A stretch of DNA of 5,230 bases from Desulfobacteraceae bacterium (GCA_003819975.1 RPPU01000356.1:1-5230), one strand, 5' to 3'; counted from the first letter of the stretch, positions 1-4,504 are shown. Numbers and translations: made by a program. The notes: generated by a model from the letters alone, not told the origin.

Positions 1-1
1 C

Positions 2-337
2 AAGCCCAAGGAAGAGGAAAAGCAAAAAATCGCCAAAGCAGCTTCAGTCAAGGGGAATCGCCTTTGGTTGATTTATCCCGGCCAGGTCCAACGGATTGTC
101 TTTGTGGAAATCCGGTCAGACTGGATCAAAGAAGAGCGGCTCTTTTATTGGCTGCGTTCCGAAGGATTTATGCCGGATCAAGAGGCTTACAGCAAGGATT
201 TCTTTGCAACAGATGCAGGCCGATCCATGTTAGCCATTGCCAGGGACCAGTATCAGGTCAAAGATATGGAAGGGCTCTATGCCAAGATCGATCTGCCTGA
301 ATCCGGTTGGGTGTATTTCTTCATGCAAAATAATTAA
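2..337 (+). CDS. C-terminal 111 residues of an unrecognised protein (5' partial)
   Basis: The frame is open from the left edge of the window to a TAA at 335-337, so the gene begins outside. The first 15 or so visible residues are Lys/Glu-rich (KPKEEEKQKIAK), like a linker or coiled segment. A compact domain follows, with alternating hydrophobic and aromatic residues (LWLIYPGQVQRIVFVEIR, then a segment rich in W, F and Y), ending in GWVYFFMQNN. There is no signal peptide, clear membrane span, or metal or nucleotide motif in the visible part. The TTG at 68 is an internal leucine codon of the open frame and I see no ribosome site before it, so I do not treat it as a start. I do not recognise the family. 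That the frame is coding is supported by its length without stops, its balanced amino-acid composition, and a palindrome just after the stop. Confidence 0.7.
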   Translation, partial: KPKEEEKQKIAKAASVKGNRLWLIYPGQVQRIVFVEIRSDWIKEERLFYWLRSEGFMPDQEAYSKDFFATDAGRSMLAIARDQYQVKDMEGLYAKIDLPESGWVYFFMQNN

Positions 338-347
338 CCCATTTATA

Positions 348-374
348 TTTTGTGACTAAAATTTAGTCACAAAA
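348..374. promoter_or_regulatory. 27-bp near-perfect palindrome, candidate operator (or hairpin after the first gene)
   Basis: The arms TTTTGTGACTAAA (348-360) and TTTAGTCACAAAA (362-374) are exact reverse complements around a single A. A further half-site-like copy, TTTTAGTCATAAA, lies about 20 nt downstream (394-406). Arms this symmetrical, AT-rich and with almost no loop look more like a site for a dimeric repressor than a terminator. There is also no T-tract after it. It lies 10 nt after the stop of the first gene, so a role as a weak terminator (8-bp stem, 3-nt loop) cannot be excluded. The TGTGA/TCACA ends recall CRP/FNR half-sites, but the spacing is 11 rather than 6, so it is not a normal CRP site. 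Confidence 0.45.
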
Positions 375-421
375 GCACTCATTAATGACGATTTTTTAGT
401 CATAAATATCGCCTAACCCGG

Positions 422-523
422 ATGGTTTTAATGGGTTTTCCTTGTGGACTATGTGATTACGGTTATTGTTATCACTGGCCGTTGTTCCGGCAAAAGCTTC
501 AGGATTATGCGGACGACCCATGA
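422..523 (+). CDS. Possible 33-residue Cys- and aromatic-rich mini-protein
   Basis: An ATG at 422 opens a 33-codon frame ending at TGA 521-523. The peptide starts MVLMGFPCGLCDYGYCYHW and has C8-x2-C11-x4-C16-x-H18, a spacing that could hold zinc or iron. It ends in a short charged helix-like tail rich in Q, D and K. No good Shine-Dalgarno lies before the ATG and I do not recognise a family. The frame is also open upstream of the ATG back to a stop at 386-388, so it may instead be a fragment of an eroded gene. The palindrome at 348-374 and its extra half-site at 394-406 lie just upstream and could control it. Chance occurrence is quite possible for an ORF this short. Confidence 0.22.
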   Translation: MVLMGFPCGLCDYGYCYHWPLFRQKLQDYADDP

Positions 524-595
524 AAATAAATCTCCCCCGTCCCCTCTTTTTTAAAGAGGGGAACTCCTTCCCGTGTATTCAGGAACTCGGGAGAT
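522..595. repeat. Hairpin repeat, copy 1
   Basis: The core, 522-568, matches 1585-1632 at 45 of 48 aligned columns. It contains a perfect 9-bp stem, CCCCTCTTT (541-549) with AAAGAGGGG (553-561), and a 3-nt loop. An outer arm ATCTCCC (530-536) pairs with GGGAGAT (589-595), giving a nested two-stem structure of about 66 bp. There is no transposase and no clear target-site duplication, so it fits a small dispersed REP- or MITE-like palindromic element. It lies 77 nt before the stop codon of the broken ferredoxin fragment, almost the same position as copy 2 relative to the intact gene. Confidence 0.7.
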
Positions 596-645
596 CATTC
601 TAACCATTCATGTCCTCAAAAATAAAAGCCAACTTATATCATTTT

Positions 646-742
646 TCACGCCGCCAGATCCACTTCCACGGCCCGGTAGGGGCAGACTTCCATGCAAGAT
701 AAGCAGACCATGCAATCATCGGATTGATAAGAAATTTTCCGG
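646..742 (-). pseudogene. Truncated copy of the 3' end of the NIL/4Fe-4S homocysteine gene
   Basis: Read on the minus strand, this stretch ends in TGA (646-648) and encodes KISYQSDDCMVCLSC, then MEVCPYRAVEVDLAA. This is the last 30 residues of the intact gene at 1706-2119 with only three changes (V to I, and V to M twice). The second CxxCxxCxxxCP cluster is complete. At DNA level 646-740 matches 1706-1800 without gaps at 83 of 95 positions, and most differences are silent. Upstream of about 742 the match fades. A weak resemblance may run to about 770, but the first cluster and the NIL domain are absent and there is no start codon or ribosome site. It is therefore a relic. The mostly synonymous pattern implies it diverged as a working gene before it was cut off. 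Most differences run toward A/T. Confidence 0.85.
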
Positions 743-872
743 ATTTTGCGGCCCGCTAATGAGACGGTGCGGGTAGAAGTTATGAAGAAAGGATGACTTT
801 TTAACGCGAAAATTGGAAGAAGGGAAATGAATAATTTTGTTTAACATCCAGCAGAAGGATGCTTGATTATGC
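743..872. other. Non-coding stretch between the gene relic and the higBA promoter
   Basis: I see no supported gene, hairpin or repeat here. The minus frame of the relic stays open to about 841 but its translation is unlike the ferredoxin protein. This is where the junction between relic and toxin-antitoxin cassette should lie. No terminal inverted repeat or insertion-sequence end marks it. Confidence 0.4.
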
Positions 873-901
873 TTGACATTATTAACGGGTGGCGTTATTA
901 T
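873..901 (+). promoter_or_regulatory. Strong sigma-70-type promoter with internal inverted repeat, driving higBA
   Basis: A perfect -35 box TTGACA (873-878), a 17-bp spacer and a -10 box TATTAT (896-901) are present. The predicted transcription start, about 7 nt further on, falls at or next to the higB ATG at 909, so the mRNA may be leaderless or nearly so. Within the spacer and -10 box lies an inverted repeat, TATTAACG (880-887) and CGTTATTA (893-900), matching at 7 of 8 pairs with a 5-bp centre. That is the expected place for HigA or HigBA to bind and repress its own operon. Confidence 0.72.
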
Positions 902-908
902 AGGGCGC

Positions 909-1190
909 ATGATAAAAACTTTTGCGGACAAAGAGACTGAAAAAATATTCAAGCGCATGCGTTCACGGAAGTTGCCTCAAAATATCCAACTTGCAGCGCG
1001 TATGAAACTGGAAATTTTAGACGCTGCCGAGGCCTTGCAGGATTTACGCATACCGCCCGGAAATCGTCTTGAAAAATTGACGGGCGATAGAGAAGGACAG
1101 CCTAGTGTTCGTATTAATGATCAGTGGCGAATTTGTTTTACCTGGCGGCAAAGTAATGCTTATGAAGTGGAGATAACGGATTATCATTGA
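909..1190 (+). CDS. higB: HigB-family toxin (RelE/ParE-fold mRNA endonuclease)
   Basis: This 93-residue protein matches the HigB plasmid-maintenance killer family in length and throughout its sequence: MIKTFADKETEKIF at the start, LRIPPGNRLEKLTGD in the middle, RINDQWRICF, and a final EITDYH. HigB toxins cleave mRNA on translating ribosomes. The conserved basic residues K57, R74 (in DQWRICF) and the C-terminal H93 correspond to residues placed in or near the active site of characterised HigB proteins, so this copy looks intact. I chose the ATG at 909 over a TTG at 873 because the protein then begins with the family's usual MIK, and because the -35 and -10 boxes lie inside the longer version. 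No strong Shine-Dalgarno precedes it, consistent with a leaderless start, though AGGG at 902-905 sits close by. The antitoxin follows 40 nt downstream on the same strand. Toxin-first order is typical of higBA. Confidence 0.92.
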   Translation: MIKTFADKETEKIFKRMRSRKLPQNIQLAARMKLEILDAAEALQDLRIPPGNRLEKLTGDREGQPSVRINDQWRICFTWRQSNAYEVEITDYH

Positions 1191-1217
1191 TGTTTTTATG
1201 TCGATTAAAGTTTATGT

Positions 1218-1222
1218 AGGAG
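1218..1222 (+). promoter_or_regulatory. Ribosome binding site of higA
   Basis: AGGAG stands 8 nt before the ATG at 1231. It decides the start: an in-frame ATG at 1198 lacks such a site and would add 11 residues not found in the family. The contrast with the weak or absent site of higB would favour antitoxin over toxin synthesis from the shared mRNA. Confidence 0.75.
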
Positions 1223-1230
1223 TATTTAAC

Positions 1231-1533
1231 ATGGATAAAAAACTGCCCCCGATTCACCCCGGAGAAATCCTCATGGAAGAGTTTCTCAAGCCGATGAGTA
1301 TCAGCCAATATAAACTGGCAAAAGATATCAGTGTGCCTGCCCGGCGGATTAATGAAATTATTCATGGGCAAAGGGGTATTACGCCGGATACCGCGTTGAG
1401 GCTTTCTCGTTATTTTGGGTTGTCGGAACGCTTCTGGATCAATCTGCAAACACGATACGATCTTGAAATGGAAAAAGACCACCTCAGGGATCGCCTGGAT
1501 AAGGAAGTTCAGGTTTATGCAATGGTGTCATAA
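1231..1533 (+). CDS. higA: HigA-family antitoxin, XRE-type DNA-binding protein
   Basis: This 100-residue protein opens with MDKKLPPIHPGEIL, the hallmark of HigA antidotes. A helix-turn-helix of the XRE/Cro type follows at about residues 22-62: MSISQYKLAKDISVPARRINE, then IIHGQRGITPDTALRLSRYFG. The tail (FWINLQTRYDLEMEKD and on) is the usual HigA C-terminal helix region. HigA binds and neutralises HigB and represses the operon. The inverted repeat in the promoter at 880-900 is the probable operator. The length is normal and no key residue is missing. It is cotranscribed with higB and ends before a convergent neighbour, the hairpin repeat at 1585-1660 lying between them. Confidence 0.93.
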   Translation: MDKKLPPIHPGEILMEEFLKPMSISQYKLAKDISVPARRINEIIHGQRGITPDTALRLSRYFGLSERFWINLQTRYDLEMEKDHLRDRLDKEVQVYAMVS

Positions 1534-1584
1534 AAACTGATTTTGGGGGTCATTCGGTAAGAATCATGAAACAGGACATTTCCG

Positions 1585-1660
1585 GAAAATAAATCTCCCC
1601 TGTCCCCTCTTTTTCCAAAGAGGGGAACTCCTGCATAGGAATCAGCAGGAGATTGGGGAG
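1585..1660. repeat. Hairpin repeat, copy 2
   Basis: The core, 1585-1632, nearly equals copy 1. The main stem is CCCCTCTTT (1604-1612) with AAAGAGGGG (1617-1625), 9 bp with loop TTCC. A second hairpin follows, CTCCTGC (1628-1634) with GCAGGAG (1645-1651). Outer arms CTCCCC (1595-1600) and GGGGAG (1655-1660) can also pair. It lies between the convergent higA and NIL/ferredoxin genes, 73 nt past the latter's stop, and may also help end transcription from both sides, although no T-tract follows the stems. Confidence 0.7.
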
Positions 1661-1705
1661 GCTTGTCTATTTTTAGATCATGAATTAAACCACCTGAAAC
1701 TTTTT

Positions 1706-2119
1706 TTACGCCGCCAGATCCACTTCCACGGCGCGGTAGGGGCAGACTTCGACGCAGGAGAGGCAGACCACGCAGTCATCGGACTGATAGGAAACTTTCC
1801 AGGTGTCGCGATCCACGCGCAGCGCCCCGGTAGGACAATGCGGGATACAGGCGGTGCAGGAGGCGCAACGCTCTTCCAACAGACGGATCCGTTGGTTCAG
1901 GGGTTCGATGGTCACGTTCAATTGTTCCAGGTACGTGAAGGCGCGCGAGAGCTGATTGGCGTCGCCGCTCAGCTCCACCACCATTTGTCCGGTCTTGCCG
2001 AGGTCAATGGAAGCCCTTAAGATATTCACGACCAGACCGTAATCCTTGATCAGATTGTAAACGATCGGTTCTTCCACGCGGGTGGAAGGAAAGTGCAGGA
2101 CCACACGTTTGCTGCTCAT
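1706..2119 (-). CDS. NIL-domain protein with two 4Fe-4S clusters, partner in homocysteine biosynthesis
   Basis: This 137-residue cytosolic protein has an N-terminal NIL domain (about residues 1-78, starting MSSKRVVLHFPSTRVEEPIV) as in methionine ABC transporters. A bacterial-ferredoxin domain follows. Cluster motifs are C85-x2-C88-x2-C91-x3-C95-P and C116-x2-C119-x2-C122-x3-C126-P, both complete, so two 4Fe-4S clusters are expected. In Methanosarcina the homologous pair MA1821/MA1822 was shown genetically to be required for sulfide- and aspartate-semialdehyde-dependent homocysteine synthesis. The NIL/ferredoxin partner presumably supplies electrons. The start at 2119 is set by AAGGAGGG at 2126-2133, 6 nt upstream. 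An upstream in-frame start would overlap the previous gene and lacks NIL homology. Only 1 nt separates it from the upstream stop codon, so translation is probably coupled. Its last 30 codons have a broken twin at 646-742. Confidence 0.9.
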   Translation of the reverse strand: MSSKRVVLHFPSTRVEEPIVYNLIKDYGLVVNILRASIDLGKTGQMVVELSGDANQLSRAFTYLEQLNVTIEPLNQRIRLLEERCASCTACIPHCPTGALRVDRDTWKVSYQSDDCVVCLSCVEVCPYRAVEVDLAA

Positions 2120-2120
2120 G

Positions 2121-3305
2121 TTAAGCCCTCCTTTCCAAGTCGGCCGGGCCGGGCAGCGCGGCAACCGCTTGGGTCAGGAAAAACTGACCTTGTTGGATCT
2201 GTTGTTTAAGTAAGCCGGCCACTTCACGGGCTTTGGAGTAACTTGAAAAACAACCCGTGGGTATTTTCTTGCCTCGGACTTCAATGCTGCCGCTTTTGAG
2301 TTCGGCATAAGTGACTTCGGCCAGTTTGGTTTCGCCCGCGCCGGTCGGATAAAAGGTTCCGTAATCCACGACCGGCGCCTTGATGTCGGCGTCGGAAACC
2401 GATACGAATTCCATCATCTCTTCATCCAGAATCGGAATGGGCACGCCCACGGCCAGGCTCAGGCTTACGCCATAGCCGGTATAAGAGACGGCGCGCAGCC
2501 ATTGCGGACTCATTTGTTTGAGATCGGCGATCAGAGAAAGAGTCCCGGCTCCGCTCCGGGGAACGCCGTTTTCCAGGCGCAGCGCATTGGGGTTGTGTTG
2601 GGTGCCGTTCCAGGCTACATAGCCTTGGGCGCCGCCGATGAAAACCCGGGTGCCGATGCCGATGGTCCGATAGAACGGGTCGTTGAGCAGCGGCGAAAGC
2701 TGGCCGGCGCTGCAGTAATTGGCATTGCCCATCCCGGGCTTGAGCTTGCCCATATAGGTGTAAATCGCTTTATCCGAAAGATTGATCGCCACATTATAGT
2801 TCTGATAGCAGTTGCGGGGGTTAAAGAGCACGGCGTCGTTCAAGTCTTCCAGGCCGATCTTTTGTTCGCGTTCCCTTTTGGGGTAACAATCCGTGCCGTA
2901 AGAACCGGCTACGAGATGCACTTTTTTCCCGGCCACCAGATCTTCGATCACATGGGCGCCGCCGTAACGGAATTTACCCGGATAGGGCTCGTTACGGGGA
3001 TCGTTCTCGGTTGCGCCCGTGGCGCCGATATAGATGTCTGCGGCGGCCAGGCCGCAATAGGCCGGCACACCGTTGAGGGTCGCCCAGCCGCCACCCAGCT
3101 TCATTTTTTCCTTAGGTTGTTTGAGGTTCAGAAAAGCCCCGGACGAGCACATGGGGCTGAACGTGCCGGTGGTCACGACGTCTACTTCTTGGGCGGCGCG
3201 TTTGATCCCTTTTTTTCTAGTGATGTCGATGATTTCTTCGGCGGTAAAAACGACGGCTGATCCGGAACGGATCTTTTGATTTATCTCGGCAATGGTTTTA
3301 GACAT
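2121..3305 (-). CDS. HcyBio (DUF39) homocysteine biosynthesis protein, sulfur incorporation enzyme
   Basis: This 394-residue cytosolic protein begins MSKTIAEINQKIRSGSAVVF and carries the DUF39 signatures: TTGTFSPMCSSGAFLN (about 45-60), GGGWATLNGVPAYCGLAAAD (71-90), HLVAGSYGTDCYP (130-142), a Gly-rich region with GTRVFIGGAQGYVAWNGTQH (218-237), and VDYGTFYPT (313-321). The archaeal relatives often carry extra CBS domains; none is seen here, giving the shorter form. The family is thought to convert aspartate semialdehyde and sulfide to homocysteine using reducing power from its ferredoxin partner, which is the next gene. Cysteines are at 53, 84, 140, 166, 198 and 352. C53 and C140, in the most conserved-looking motifs, are my best candidates for catalytic sulfur carriers (inference). 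The start is fixed by GAGGAG (3312-3317), 6 nt upstream. The coding region looks GC-richer than its neighbours. Confidence 0.9.
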   Translation of the reverse strand: MSKTIAEINQKIRSGSAVVFTAEEIIDITRKKGIKRAAQEVDVVTTGTFSPMCSSGAFLNLKQPKEKMKLGGGWATLNGVPAYCGLAAADIYIGATGATENDPRNEPYPGKFRYGGAHVIEDLVAGKKVHLVAGSYGTDCYPKREREQKIGLEDLNDAVLFNPRNCYQNYNVAINLSDKAIYTYMGKLKPGMGNANYCSAGQLSPLLNDPFYRTIGIGTRVFIGGAQGYVAWNGTQHNPNALRLENGVPRSGAGTLSLIADLKQMSPQWLRAVSYTGYGVSLSLAVGVPIPILDEEMMEFVSVSDADIKAPVVDYGTFYPTGAGETKLAEVTYAELKSGSIEVRGKKIPTGCFSSYSKAREVAGLLKQQIQQGQFFLTQAVAALPGPADLERRA

Positions 3306-3327
3306 GGAACTCTCCTCTGATTTAAAA

Positions 3328-3407
3328 GAAAATGGGTCTCATATGATTCAACGGATACGGCACAGGCTCCCCAAGGGAGCATGGGCATTATCCATAGACC
3401 CACCTCC
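3328..3407 (-). promoter_or_regulatory. Candidate regulatory leader stem enclosing a small ORF, upstream of the HcyBio gene
   Basis: On the minus-strand transcript GGAGGUGGGUCU (3407 down to 3396) can pair over 12 continuous base pairs, three of them G-U, with AGACCCAUUUUC (3339 down to 3328). The 5' arm contains the ribosome site of the leader ORF and the 3' arm lies just before the ribosome site of the HcyBio gene. The enclosed loop holds a second hairpin, a 6-bp stem GCTCCC/GGGAGC with a 3-nt loop (3366-3380). The 3' arm ends in a U-rich run, so the structure could act as an attenuator or as a translational switch. It does not match the conserved cores of the SAM or SAH riboswitches that I know. 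Confidence 0.4.
3348..3395 (-). CDS. Leader peptide MDNAHAPLGSLCRIR (15 aa)
   Basis: An ATG at 3395 lies 7 nt after a strong Shine-Dalgarno, AAGGAGG (minus strand, 3403-3409), and opens a 15-codon frame ending in TGA at 3348-3350. The ribosome site is as good as those of the real genes here, which is why I call this ORF despite its size. It lies wholly inside the loop of the stem 3396-3407/3328-3339. A single Cys codon, the twelfth (3360-3362), sits directly after the internal hairpin and three codons before the stop. That recalls cysteine-containing leader peptides before sulfur-assimilation operons in other bacteria, though those usually have several Cys codons. A role in tuning the homocysteine operon is inference. 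It could also be chance. Confidence 0.4.
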   Translation of the reverse strand: MDNAHAPLGSLCRIR

Positions 3408-3549
3408 TTCCAAATGGAAGAGAGGGCGGCGATAAGGCCGGCGGCTTTGGCGGCCATAAAGGGCCGGATATTTTTTTCCGGAATCGGGTTCAACAAGGTT
3501 ATTTATTCCCCAAGCTTTTTAATTTCACGGCTAAAAAAATATTATTCTC

Positions 3550-3578
3550 AAGCTACCACAGTGTGGTAGGGCTGTCAA
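3550..3578 (-). promoter_or_regulatory. Promoter of the homocysteine operon with a palindromic operator in the spacer
   Basis: On the minus strand a perfect -35 TTGACA (3573-3578) is followed by a 17-bp spacer and a weak -10 TAGCTT (3550-3555), which keeps the key T, A and final T. The perfect palindrome CTACCACAGTGTGGTAG (3553-3569, 8-bp arms) fills most of the spacer and reaches into the -10 box, so a bound dimer would block RNA polymerase. The start would be near 3543, leaving a leader of about 240 nt. I do not recognise the cognate regulator and none is encoded in the window. Confidence 0.55.
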
Positions 3579-3582
3579 TGTC

Positions 3583-3731
3583 CAATTTTCATAAATCTTA
3601 AAACAATCGGACTATATCTTGCTCACCGGTTTCATTGTTTCGGCGCCCAAGTGACTGATTTTACATGCGCGATGAAAATCGAAAATCGGATTTTTCGGTC
3701 TGTCGAGAAACGCCATAAACCCGATTCGGCC
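3583..3731. other. Divergent intergenic stretch between the two promoters, no gene seen
   Basis: No supported ORF. The only local structure is a short repeat of GAAAATC units and a small stem CGAAAA/TTTTCG around 3678-3695. It separates the minus-strand homocysteine promoter from the plus-strand TlpA promoter. Confidence 0.4.
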
Positions 3732-3759
3732 TTGACCTTTATTTAACTTGTATTATTAT
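3732..3759 (+). promoter_or_regulatory. Sigma-70-type promoter of the TlpA-like gene
   Basis: TTGACC (3732-3737), a 16-bp spacer and TATTAT (3754-3759) lie about 60 nt before the start codon in an AT-rich tract. The predicted start is near 3766. Overlapping TATTAT copies in TATTATTATA make the exact -10 uncertain. Confidence 0.55.
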
Positions 3760-3818
3760 AGGTGAAAAGGCTATATTTAAACATATCGATTTAGATATTA
3801 AATTTGATTGGAGGCAAC

Positions 3819-4325
3819 ATGCGTTTAAGACCCGGATATACATTCATAACCCTTTTCGCGGTTTTATTTTTATTTCAGGGATGCGGGAATACAAGCGCTG
3901 CATCCTCAGCCCCAAGTTTCGAGGTTCAAGGTCTGGACGGACAAAAGATCTCTTTAAGCCAGCATCGGGATAAAGTAGTTGTTCTGGAGTTTTGGTCTGT
4001 TTCCTGCCAGGCTTGCCAGGTATCTTTTCCGGAATTGAACGAATTGCAAACAAAATATGAAAACAAGGGCTTAAGAGTAATTGGGATCACCATCGATCAT
4101 CCTGATAAGGTCAATGACGATCTTTTGAAAAAATTCAAGGATTATTTTAAGGTGAATTTTATTATTGCCAGAGCCAACAACCAGGTTATCCAGGATTATT
4201 TCGCGGGGCAAATGCGTATTTCGTTGCCGACTTTTTTCATCATCAACCGTCAGGGCAAGCTTGTTAAAAAGTTTGAGGGCTTTGCCGGGGGCGAGATGGA
4301 AAAAATGCTTAAAGAGTATCTCTAA
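3819..4325 (+). CDS. TlpA/ResA-like thioredoxin-fold lipoprotein
   Basis: This 168-residue protein has a basic N-terminus (MRLRPG), a hydrophobic stretch at 8-19, and a lipobox-like FQGC with C22, so it is probably lipid-anchored and faces the periplasm or outer surface. A Ser/Ala linker leads to an AhpC/TSA-thioredoxin domain: SFEVQGLDGQKISLSQHRDK (33-52), VVLEFWSVSCQACQVSFPEL (54-73) with redox cysteines C63 and C66, and the cis-proline motif LPTFFIIN (P137). Such proteins reduce or exchange thiols in cytochrome c maturation or other exported proteins; the substrate cannot be told here. The active site CQAC, preceded by S rather than the usual W, is atypical. GGAGG at 3810-3814 sets the start and removes a 5-residue upstream extension from a TTG. 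It appears monocistronic with its own promoter. Confidence 0.88.
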   Translation: MRLRPGYTFITLFAVLFLFQGCGNTSAASSAPSFEVQGLDGQKISLSQHRDKVVVLEFWSVSCQACQVSFPELNELQTKYENKGLRVIGITIDHPDKVNDDLLKKFKDYFKVNFIIARANNQVIQDYFAGQMRISLPTFFIINRQGKLVKKFEGFAGGEMEKMLKEYL

Positions 4326-4353
4326 ATGTTTTTTTGCAGGAACAAAAAAACAT
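4326..4353 (+). terminator. AT-rich perfect hairpin directly after the TlpA-like gene
   Basis: ATGTTTTTTTG (4326-4336) and CAAAAAAACAT (4343-4353) form an 11-bp perfect stem with a 6-nt loop, starting at the base after the stop codon. The stem is weak in GC and has no T-tract after it, so it is not a classic intrinsic terminator. It may protect the 3' end or stop transcription together with the hairpins downstream. Confidence 0.4.
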
Positions 4354-4365
4354 GAATTCCGGCCG

Positions 4366-4385
4366 ACTGGAACAGACGTTCCAGT
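4366..4385. repeat. Perfect 8-bp inverted repeat with tetraloop, SOS-box-like
   Basis: ACTGGAAC (4366-4373) and GTTCCAGT (4378-4385) flank AGAC. The core GAAC-N4-GTTC equals the Gram-positive type LexA (Cheo) box. It lies at the 3' ends of two convergent genes rather than at a promoter, so I favour a plain hairpin over a LexA operator. Confidence 0.4.
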
Positions 4386-4454
4386 GAAAATCGCCAAAAT
4401 AAGTCCGTACAATTATCGGGCATCGATTATGAACCTTTTCACTATCGATAACCC

Positions 4455-4478
4455 GGGATTTCTATTTTTAGAAATCCC
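4455..4478. terminator. Strong hairpin between convergent genes, likely bidirectional terminator
   Basis: GGGATTTCTA (4455-4464) and TAGAAATCCC (4469-4478) form a perfect 10-bp stem with a TTTT loop, 26 nt past the stop of the minus-strand TgpA-like gene. It is symmetrical and could act for both genes. It lacks a following T-tract on either strand, which lowers confidence that it is an intrinsic terminator. Confidence 0.5.
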
Positions 4479-4504
4479 CATGTCGATGTGTGGACTATAA
4501 GCGC

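Noticed and set aside
351..371. CRP/FNR-type binding site
   Set aside because: The TGTGA and TCACA halves are separated by 11 bp instead of 6, which does not fit this regulator family.
873..908. Upstream extension of HigB from TTG at 873
   Set aside because: It would place the -35 and -10 boxes inside the coding region and add 12 residues not seen in the family.
716..958. 80-residue minus-strand ORF across the higBA promoter
   Set aside because: It runs antisense into higB, in a different frame from the ferredoxin relic, has no ribosome site and no recognisable domain.
522..1660. CRISPR array
   Set aside because: There are only two copies of the repeat, about 1 kb apart, with a toxin-antitoxin module between them and no spacer periodicity.
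2502..3260. 252-residue plus-strand ORF
   Set aside because: It is a shadow of the HcyBio gene on the opposite strand; its His/Gly/Ala-rich composition comes from the complementary codons and there is no ribosome site.
3281..3496. 71-residue minus-strand ORF covering the leader and overlapping the HcyBio start
   Set aside because: It starts at TTG without a ribosome site, overlaps the next gene out of frame, and competes with the better-supported 15-codon leader ORF.
3306..3543. A known SAM or SAH riboswitch in the homocysteine leader
   Set aside because: I could not find the conserved core sequences of the SAM-I, SAM-II, SAM-IV or SAH classes; the structure seen is a different, simpler stem. 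An Rfam search would settle it.
4370..4381. LexA (SOS) operator GAAC-N4-GTTC
   Set aside because: The match to the core is exact, but it lies at the 3' ends of two convergent genes with no promoter or start codon nearby, so a hairpin is the simpler reading.
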